The notes under the pieces are model-generated. The model ran no database searches. It was not told where the DNA came from and saw only the letters and a program-made list of their open reading frames with translations. This document shows positions 1-4,183 of a DNA stretch of 5,105 nucleotides, piece by piece. The position numbers and the translations under genes are program-made. Origin of the DNA: Desulfobacterales bacterium (GTDB lineage Bacteria > Desulfobacterota > Desulfobacteria > Desulfobacterales > JAUCGF01); contig JAOZRC010000445.1 in assembly GCA_029940345.1 (NCBI GenBank), forward strand, positions 1 to 5,105, given 5' to 3'. How positions within the stretch are numbered: the first letter of the stretch is position 1; each line of letters opens with the position of its first letter.

Positions 1-173
1 TCATTTAAATCCCATGCTCCCAATGGTAGAGACTCAATATCTTCTATCTTAATTTGATTATTTTCATAACCTCCGCCCCATTCTAGACCACAAGTCCATA
101 CTACAGATGATAGATTCCCGCCGTCACAACCATAATATGATAATGCCATTTCTTTAAATTCAACGGTAACCAT
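1..173 (-). CDS. Unrecognised cassette protein, N-terminal 57 residues (3' end outside window)
   Basis: This reading frame starts at an ATG read from 173 to 171 and stays open to the window edge, giving 57 residues. It begins MVTVEFKEMALSYYGCDGGN, followed by a segment containing VVWTCGLEWGGGY, then an acidic stretch and SLPLGAWDLN. The cysteine- and glycine-rich motifs GCDGGN and CGLEWGGGY make random translation unlikely. There is no signal peptide or membrane segment, so a cytoplasmic protein is likely. The start is well supported: a purine-rich ribosome binding site (CGAGGGGG) lies a few bases upstream, and the ATG is 39 bases inside the cassette boundary, as usual for cassette genes. From memory, W-x-C-G-[IL]-E-W-G-G motifs near the N-terminus occur in a family of uncharacterised bacterial proteins, but I cannot name a function. 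It is the first and only visible gene of cassette A; its own attC should lie beyond base 1. Confidence 0.72.
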   Translation of the reverse strand, partial: MVTVEFKEMALSYYGCDGGNLSSVVWTCGLEWGGGYENNQIKIEDIESLPLGAWDLN

Positions 174-178
174 AAAAA

Positions 179-186
179 CCCCCTCG
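179..186 (-). promoter_or_regulatory. Strong Shine-Dalgarno for the partial gene at 1-173
   Basis: On the minus strand this reads CGAGGGGG, followed by five T residues and the ATG. The GAGG core is about eight bases from the start codon, which is good spacing. It fixes the start and contrasts with the next gene upstream (358-1689), which has no recognisable ribosome binding site. Confidence 0.7.
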
Positions 187-206
187 TGTATGATAATTTT
201 TAGAAA

Positions 207-333
207 ACATAACGACTGAGTTAAGCGGCGGGCGACTCATTGCATGAAAGATGTTAAAAGCACTGCACACCGCAACCTGCAGAAGTTATAAAATGCGCTG
301 TAGCAGCCCGTCCGCTTGAACGATTTGTTCTGC
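207..333 (-). other. attC: attC recombination site 1 (end of cassette B)
   Basis: On the minus strand the site runs from the R'' box GCAGAAC (333-327) to the R' box GTTATGT (213-207). On the plus strand, which is the recombinogenic bottom strand for minus-strand cassettes, GTTAAGCGG (220-228) pairs with CCGCTTGAAC (312-321), leaving G318 unpaired. CGGGC (229-233) then pairs with GCCCG (306-310), leaving T311 unpaired. These two unpaired bases correspond to the extrahelical bases that set strand choice by the integron integrase. The variable terminal loop covers 234-305 (72 bases). The cleavage point G^TT lies between 213 and 212. R' departs from the GTTRRRY consensus by a T at position 5, a common natural variant. 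Confidence 0.92.
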
Positions 334-357
334 ACAATTTTTTGCTAAATTAGTTAT

Positions 358-1689
358 TTAAGTTGCATATTTAATAATATTACGAAAACCACGTAAGCTC
401 ATGAATTGATTGGGTTTCCAAATTTCAATTTTATCGTAATTATTAAAGCTTACTACTTTTACTTCTTCACCTAAATAACGTTCTGTATGGTCGATCAGTT
501 CTTGGGTTCTTTGTTGGCAGAGATCCTGAGTTTCCGCGTATATATGTATTTCATTTTTCTTTCTGTTTATATCCCATCCAGAATCGTTGTATTTAAGAAC
601 TCTTTCCCCAAATATTGTTTTTATAATTTCTCTGTGCAACATGTATCCCGTTTCAGTAAAATCAACAGAGCCTTCTTCCAATTCTGGATTTGAAAGCTTT
701 GTAGCTTTAAGCAGTCTTAGCAATCCTTTATTAATACAACTTTCAATCGAATCTAAGTAATCTGGTTCAGAATATTCTCCTCTAAAGTCTCCTTTGCCAA
801 GTGAAGCAGTTTCTTTGGCCAATTTTTTAGGTGACAATGAATGGCCGTAATCAATAACACACATCACAAAATGCTCGGATAGAGTTACTTTATAATGATG
901 AAGCATATCAGAAAATTTCAGCTCTATATTGCGCAAGATAAGCGGAAAAACACCAAGCTGTCCTTTCATTAAACACAATTGGCCATCATTAAAACGTACG
1001 AGAAAATTTTTGCCTAAAAATGTATCATTCTGGAAGAATGCATTTGATATTAATGATTTATACTCTATTGTGTCCCTTATATTATCATAATCAGCATCCT
1101 CTTCAATACCCTTAAAGTCACGAAAACCTTTTTTAAAAGATATTTTTAAACATTCTAACGATTTATCTTTTTCGTCCAGAAGTGAATACACACTTCCTAA
1201 ATTGTTATATACTATTTCGTCTTCCGGATTCAATTTCAAAGCAGTATTGTAATCCGCAATAGCTTTTTCGTACAGTTTAAGTTCGCAATAAATAACACCT
1301 CTGTTTGTGTAAGCATCAGCGTGTTCGGATTTAATTTCAATAGCTTTGTTATAATTTTCAATAGCTAATTCATAAAGCTCAAGGTTTTGATAATAAATAC
1401 CCTTGTTATAGTAAGTATTTTCATCATCAGGATTTATTTCAATGGCTTTGTTAAAATATTCAATAGCTTTATCGTATTGTTTATCATCTTTATAACAAAT
1501 ACCAAGGTTATTATAAAAACCTGCATTGCCCGGAGATAATTCTATGGCTTTAGTATAATCCGCAATGGCTTCTTGATAATTTTTAAGCTCATGAAAAAAA
1601 TTCCCTCTTTGATTGTAAATCCTTGGATTTTTAGGATCTAATTCAATCGCTCTGGAATAGTTTTCGATTTCCTTATTAGGCTCTTTCAT
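358..1689 (-). CDS. TPR protein with an unrecognised C-terminal domain (443 aa)
   Basis: Residues 24-159 form four consecutive 34-residue tetratricopeptide repeats with the canonical pattern (for example YNQRGNFFHELKNYQEAIAD). They are preceded by a half repeat (residues 1-23, helix B only) and followed by a degenerate fifth unit (160-192) ending in KGFRDF. Residues 195-210 resemble the acidic D-x-D-x-D-x-I-R cap that often closes TPR arrays. About 230-240 residues follow that I do not recognise; they lack membrane segments, a signal peptide and obvious catalytic motifs. TPRs are protein-protein interaction scaffolds, so a cytoplasmic binding or regulatory role is inferred. The start is constrained: an in-frame TAA lies at 1702-1704 and the cassette boundary is 31 bases upstream, so the missing first helix cannot be recovered. 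No Shine-Dalgarno is visible. The TAA stop lies 24 bases from attC site 1. Confidence 0.9.
   Translation of the reverse strand: MKEPNKEIENYSRAIELDPKNPRIYNQRGNFFHELKNYQEAIADYTKAIELSPGNAGFYNNLGICYKDDKQYDKAIEYFNKAIEINPDDENTYYNKGIYYQNLELYELAIENYNKAIEIKSEHADAYTNRGVIYCELKLYEKAIADYNTALKLNPEDEIVYNNLGSVYSLLDEKDKSLECLKISFKKGFRDFKGIEEDADYDNIRDTIEYKSLISNAFFQNDTFLGKNFLVRFNDGQLCLMKGQLGVFPLILRNIELKFSDMLHHYKVTLSEHFVMCVIDYGHSLSPKKLAKETASLGKGDFRGEYSEPDYLDSIESCINKGLLRLLKATKLSNPELEEGSVDFTETGYMLHREIIKTIFGERVLKYNDSGWDINRKKNEIHIYAETQDLCQQRTQELIDHTERYLGEEVKVVSFNNYDKIEIWKPNQFMSLRGFRNIIKYAT
1213..1620 (-). repeat. Four tandem 102-bp units encoding TPRs
   Basis: Residues 24-57, 58-91, 92-125 and 126-159 of the TPR protein are in register at exactly 34 residues (102 bp). 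The repetition is visible in the DNA: near-copies of plus-strand aatggctttgtt / aatagctttgtt recur one period apart. The units have diverged, so this is an old amplification kept by selection on the protein, not a recent expansion. Confidence 0.85.
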
Positions 1690-1714
1690 AATGATTGATA
1701 TTTATTGGGTGCTT

Positions 1715-1800
1715 GCAGAACGACTGAGTTAAGCGGCGGGCGTGCTAAAGTTGTTTAAAGCTCCAGCCTTCTTCCCGTCCGCTTGAACGATTTGTTATGC
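1715..1800 (-). other. attC: attC recombination site 2 (end of cassette C)
   Basis: The minus-strand R'' box is GCATAAC (1800-1794) and the R' box is GTTCTGC (1721-1715). On the plus strand GTTAAGCGG (1728-1736) pairs with CCGCTTGAAC (1779-1788), leaving G1785 unpaired, and CGGG (1737-1740) pairs with CCCG (1774-1777), leaving T1778 unpaired. The arms are identical to those of site 1, but the loop is only about 33 bases (1741-1773), so the site is 86 bases long against 127-128 for the other two. The recombination point is between 1721 and 1720. Confidence 0.92.
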
Positions 1801-1900
1801 AAATTTTCGCAATTTGCTACGGCACCGTTGCCTGATGTAACAGTTTATTGCTACAAGCCTTGAGCCTGATTCAGACCTGTATCCCAATTTTTTATTACAA

Positions 1901-3631
1901 CTATTTTCGGCCTTTTCTTTTATTGTGCAGTTTGCGAGAAAATTTTTTTACCCAAGAAAAACGATCAGGGTCTTTTTTTAAAAGATAATCAATCAATTCA
2001 GAATCGTATTTTTTTTGTAAAATACGTCTGATTTCCGCATCCTGATTGTAAGGTGTCGCACCGCGTTTTATTGCCTCCTCAAACCATTTGTCACCTTCCG
2101 CGTAACGCCCGGTTTGATAACATAATGCACCCATTAAAGTATAGGGATTATGGCTGTCAGGATATTGTTCGATCGCTTCAAGCGCACATGTTTCAGCTTC
2201 ATCAAGATTGTTTATATCACGTAACGCACCACCTCGTGTAGTTAATAATGCGGCTTTTACCTTGCCAGGTTTTGCCTGAATGACAACCAAGCCATCTGTC
2301 AGTTTTAACGCCTTTTGGGGAGCATCAGCCTTGCGCCAATGAGCGCTGCCGTTTACTAAATGCCAATGATTTTTTGTACGCTGAAATTGTTTTTCACAAA
2401 ACTGCGCTTCCAGCCTGTGATGGGTAGTAAAAATATTGCTTCGCGGTTCTAACAAATTTCTGCATTGCAACAAAACCACTTCATCATCATTGAGGCGCTT
2501 ATCAGCTTTTAAGTTTTTTAAAATAGTGCAAAGACGAGGTTCTTCTGCAATTTTATAATTTCCTAATTCAAAAGCATTTTCCAACCACTCGAAAATAATG
2601 TATTCAAAGTCATGCTCTTCACACCATGCAATTTCATTCGACTTCAAGTCAAGCCCCTGATCAATTTTGCAAATTAATGCATCCCTCTTTTTATGATAAG
2701 CAAATTTGACTGTTTCGTTCAGCTTACGCTTTTTCAAAAAATTAATGTCTGACTCGTGTAACGAAATGCCCGCATCCAATCTTTTTAGAACTTTGTAAAG
2801 ATGGTGTGCAGATTTGTTCTCTTGAATTTGCGTTGCCCGATACTTCTTTTTAAGAAAGCTGAATTCAATTTGCTGTGCTTTTGCCAAAGTTTCATTGAAT
2901 TCATTATTTTTCAGGTATTGAATTTCTGCTTGATTCGGGAGTTCGTTTTCATCAAGTTTCTGTAAAATATGAAAAAGTGAAAGAGAATACTCTTCACCTT
3001 CCCTATGGCCAATCGCCTTATATTTATTCCTTAAATGGTCAAACTGCTTTTTCAATGGATATAAGAAAGAATAGGCATCACACTTACACAGACATTCGAT
3101 CTCATCAGCGCGTAACGGTATTTCATCTTCCAATTTTGACAGAATATTTTCAAAATGCTTATCAAAAGGAATCACTTCCGTTATTTTATACTTTTGTTTT
3201 CTATTGAGAAAATCTATGTACCTGTTGTATTTCTCACTGACAAAACGTGATTCCGCATCAGAAACTTTCTCATAAGCATAAATTTTATAGATAATTATAG
3301 CTATTTCAGAATCCAAAGAAGGTATTGTGTTTCTATAAATCGACAATAAAAATTGACTTTTTCTCAACCTGATCAATTCATTACGAACTTCTTGGCGTAT
3401 AGAGGCCCTATAGCTCTCCTGACTTTTTATTATTGCTTCCGTATCATTCAATTGATGTTTATCTAACCATTTCCATTCTGAACTTGTCAGCTTCTCACCT
3501 AATTCCGCTTTTCGTAAAATAAAACTTAAAGGATTAATCTTTGGCGTTTCCTTGGGCCAGCCGGTCTTATATTTTTTGTGAAGATCGGACATTACATTCC
3601 AATCTGATTTGATTATATCCAGCATGCTCAT
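1901..3631 (-). CDS. Helical-repeat protein with C-terminal TPR-like module (576 aa)
   Basis: The product is charged, soluble and predicted largely helical, with no signal peptide, membrane segment or catalytic motif that I recognise. Its central part repeats a unit of the form I-L-x-K-L-x(5)-L-x(3)-E-I-x-x-L: starts at residues 163, 222 and 281 are exactly 59 apart, and more diverged copies lie near residues 37, 318 and 369. The C-terminal region (about 405-562) differs: NHWHLVNGSAHWRKAD, then LLTTRGGALRDINNLDEAE and YTLMGALCYQTGRYAEGDKW, which read as TPR-like helix pairs. From memory, the TTRGGALRD segment with a following G-A-x-x-x-x-x-G-x-Y-x-x-G-x-x-W helix occurs in uncharacterised bacterial TPR proteins. 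A basic tail (KLHNKRKGRK) ends the protein. The ATG at 3631 follows an in-frame stop seven codons or less upstream; the ribosome binding site is weak (AAAAAGTAG). Function unknown; a protein- or nucleic-acid-binding scaffold is inferred. Confidence 0.88.
   Translation of the reverse strand: MSMLDIIKSDWNVMSDLHKKYKTGWPKETPKINPLSFILRKAELGEKLTSSEWKWLDKHQLNDTEAIIKSQESYRASIRQEVRNELIRLRKSQFLLSIYRNTIPSLDSEIAIIIYKIYAYEKVSDAESRFVSEKYNRYIDFLNRKQKYKITEVIPFDKHFENILSKLEDEIPLRADEIECLCKCDAYSFLYPLKKQFDHLRNKYKAIGHREGEEYSLSLFHILQKLDENELPNQAEIQYLKNNEFNETLAKAQQIEFSFLKKKYRATQIQENKSAHHLYKVLKRLDAGISLHESDINFLKKRKLNETVKFAYHKKRDALICKIDQGLDLKSNEIAWCEEHDFEYIIFEWLENAFELGNYKIAEEPRLCTILKNLKADKRLNDDEVVLLQCRNLLEPRSNIFTTHHRLEAQFCEKQFQRTKNHWHLVNGSAHWRKADAPQKALKLTDGLVVIQAKPGKVKAALLTTRGGALRDINNLDEAETCALEAIEQYPDSHNPYTLMGALCYQTGRYAEGDKWFEEAIKRGATPYNQDAEIRRILQKKYDSELIDYLLKKDPDRFSWVKKFSRKLHNKRKGRK
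2675..3145 (-). repeat. Protein-level 59-residue repeats, three clearest units
   Basis: Units start at residues 163 (ILSKLEDEIPLRADEIECL), 222 (ILQKLDENELPNQAEIQYL) and 281 (VLKRLDAGISLHESDINFL). The first two also share a later basic motif, NKYKA and KKYRA, at equivalent positions. The third unit is cut to about 39 residues before a further diverged copy begins (KIDQGLDLKSNEIAW). The repetition is clear in protein but weak in DNA. Confidence 0.72.
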
Positions 3632-3636
3632 AAATT

Positions 3637-3672
3637 CTACTTTTTAACAACACAATTCATATATATTCTCAT
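3637..3672 (-). other. Possible 11-codon leader ORF before the 576-aa gene
   Basis: On the minus strand ATG (3672-3670) opens MRIYMNCVVKK and stops at TAG (3639-3637), five bases before the ATG of the 576-residue gene. Short leader ORFs that aid translation of cassette genes with poor ribosome binding sites are known from the class 1 integron attI region. Here the ORF is short enough to be chance, and it has no clear ribosome binding site of its own. Confidence 0.25.
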
Positions 3673-3684
3673 TTTGATAGGAAA

Positions 3685-3812
3685 GCATAACGGCTGAGTT
3701 AACCGGCGGGCGGCTCTATGCGAAACTGTTATTTAAAGCCCTGCACATCGCAAAGCGCTGAAGTTGTAAAATGCCCCGCCGGCAGCCCGTCCGGTTGAAC
3801 GATGGGTTATGA
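3685..3812 (-). other. attC: attC recombination site 3 (end of cassette D)
   Basis: The minus-strand R'' box is TCATAAC (3812-3806) and the R' box is GTTATGC (3691-3685). On the plus strand GTTAACCGG (3698-3706) pairs with CCGGTTGAAC (3791-3800), leaving G3797 unpaired, and CGGGC (3707-3711) pairs with GCCCG (3785-3789), leaving T3790 unpaired. Against sites 1 and 2, one base pair of the arm is exchanged on both sides (G:C to C:G), which supports the fold. The loop (3712-3784, 73 bases) is clearly related to that of site 1, sharing for example CTGCACA, GAAGTT and TAAAATGC in the same order. Confidence 0.92.
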
Positions 3813-3843
3813 AAACGGCTTTCATACAGCAAGATGCCTGTCT

Positions 3844-3966
3844 CTATACGGATGCTGTCAGACTCTCCTGCACTAATGCGAGTGCGCGCTGCAAAAGGAT
3901 TCGCTGATTATTGCCGATTTCAGCCTTCTTTTTGCGAATAGACTCCTGTATCAGTTGACTAAAGAT
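3844..3966 (-). pseudogene. Possible remnant of a gene 3' end (40 open codons, no start)
   Basis: After an in-frame TAA (3969-3967), 40 codons stay open to a TAG at 3846-3844. The translation is strongly amphipathic and helix-like: QLIQESIRKKKAEIGNN followed by QRILLQRALALVQESL. No ATG, GTG or TTG with a ribosome binding site opens it, and the local base composition is GC-richer than the flanks. It could be the tail of a decayed gene carried in the cassette, but 40 open codons can also arise by chance; a 35-codon ORF is open on the opposite strand over the same bases. Confidence 0.25.
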
Positions 3967-4066
3967 TTAGCAACCAACCAACTAAATGAATTTATAAAAT
4001 CTTAACAACTACGATTTAGGGTGCATTCTCAAATAGTTATGGTCTAATCAATTTAACTTATGATTT

Positions 4067-4086
4067 CTTTGCGCCTTTGCGAGAGA
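4067..4086 (-). repeat. GCAAAGGCGCAAAG-type dispersed motif
   Basis: The minus strand reads TCTCTCGCAAAGGCGCAAAG, with two GCAAAG units six to eight bases apart. From memory, very similar CGCAAAGGCGCAAAG strings are scattered in intergenic DNA of many unrelated bacteria, often near genes for GxxExxY proteins. No such gene is seen here, so it may be a trace of a sequence once inserted in this cassette. Confidence 0.4.
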
Positions 4087-4183
4087 CATTTTTTTGGCGT
4101 TACCAGCACTAATTGAGAAGTTACGATTTAAGTTCGTAAGTTATTGATTAAACGGTATTTATAATATAAATAACATTGTAGAG

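Larger units (their letters stand above)
1..212 (-). mobile_element. Integron gene cassette A (partial)
   Basis: The cassette begins at base 212, immediately after the G of the R' box (GTTATGT on the minus strand) of the attC at 207-333. It holds a 39-base leader and the partial gene at 1-173. Its own attC lies outside the window; by the rule seen in the two complete cassettes, that site's R'' box should read ACATAAC. Confidence 0.8.
213..1720 (-). mobile_element. Integron gene cassette B (complete, 1508 bp)
   Basis: This complete cassette is bounded by the G^TT points of two attC sites. It contains one gene (358-1689), a 31-base leader and attC site 1. Its leading six bases, TTCTGC, together with the terminal G make GTTCTGC, the exact complement of its own R'' box GCAGAAC. 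This is what is expected if the cassette once existed as a circle with a fully paired R box. The R' box now at its downstream end (GTTATGT) differs because six of its bases belong to the next cassette. Confidence 0.9.
1721..3690 (-). mobile_element. Integron gene cassette C (complete, 1970 bp)
   Basis: This complete cassette lies between attC sites 2 and 3 and is large for a cassette. Its leading bases TTATGC plus the terminal G make GTTATGC, the exact complement of its own R'' box GCATAAC. It contains a 59-base leader, one gene (1901-3631), about 100 bases of untranslated sequence (1801-1900) with no recognisable content, and attC site 2. Confidence 0.9.
3813..4183. other. 371-base stretch without a convincing gene
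   Basis: The stretch lies between the stop codon of the DUF2059-type gene and attC site 3, far longer than the corresponding gaps in cassettes B (24 bases) and C (100 bases). Composition is mixed: 3830-3950 is visibly GC-richer than the AT-rich 3960-4183. It contains a possible gene remnant (3844-3966), a GCAAAGGCGCAAAG-type motif (4067-4086), a nine-base direct repeat TACGATTTA (4012-4020 and 4122-4130) and a small inverted repeat, TTACGA/TCGTAA (4121-4126 and 4134-4139). The latter is not followed by a T tract in the direction of transcription, so it is not a good terminator. No internal attC or R box pair is evident. Confidence 0.6.

Noticed and set aside
207..333. Intergenic inverted repeats as transposon ends or rho-independent terminators
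   Set aside because: There is no transposase or target duplication and no T tract after the stem. The R boxes, unpaired G and loop architecture fit attC sites far better.
487..693. Plus-strand 68-codon ORF
   Set aside because: It lies wholly inside the TPR protein gene on the opposite strand, has no ribosome binding site, and its translation is a low-complexity hydrophobic antisense product.
1213..1620. The 102-bp periodicity as a CRISPR or minisatellite
   Set aside because: The units are diverged, in frame and encode canonical TPRs with no spacer and repeat structure.
2053..2241. Plus-strand 62-codon ORF
   Set aside because: It is antisense to the conserved TPR-like end of the 576-aa protein and has no recognisable features.
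2977..3207. Plus-strand 76-codon ORF
   Set aside because: It is antisense to the 59-residue repeats, which show protein-level conservation on the minus strand.
3661..3690. TATATATGAAT in the leader of cassette C as a -10 promoter element
   Set aside because: The region is generally AT-rich and no convincing -35 element at proper spacing is seen, so a promoter cannot be supported.
3834..3941. Plus-strand 35-codon ORF in the cassette D tail
   Set aside because: It opposes the cassette orientation, lacks a ribosome binding site and has no family resemblance; it is probably a chance ORF across a GC-richer block.
4121..4139. Small hairpin TTACGA/TCGTAA as a terminator
   Set aside because: The stem is only six mostly A:T pairs and is not followed by a T run in the direction of transcription.
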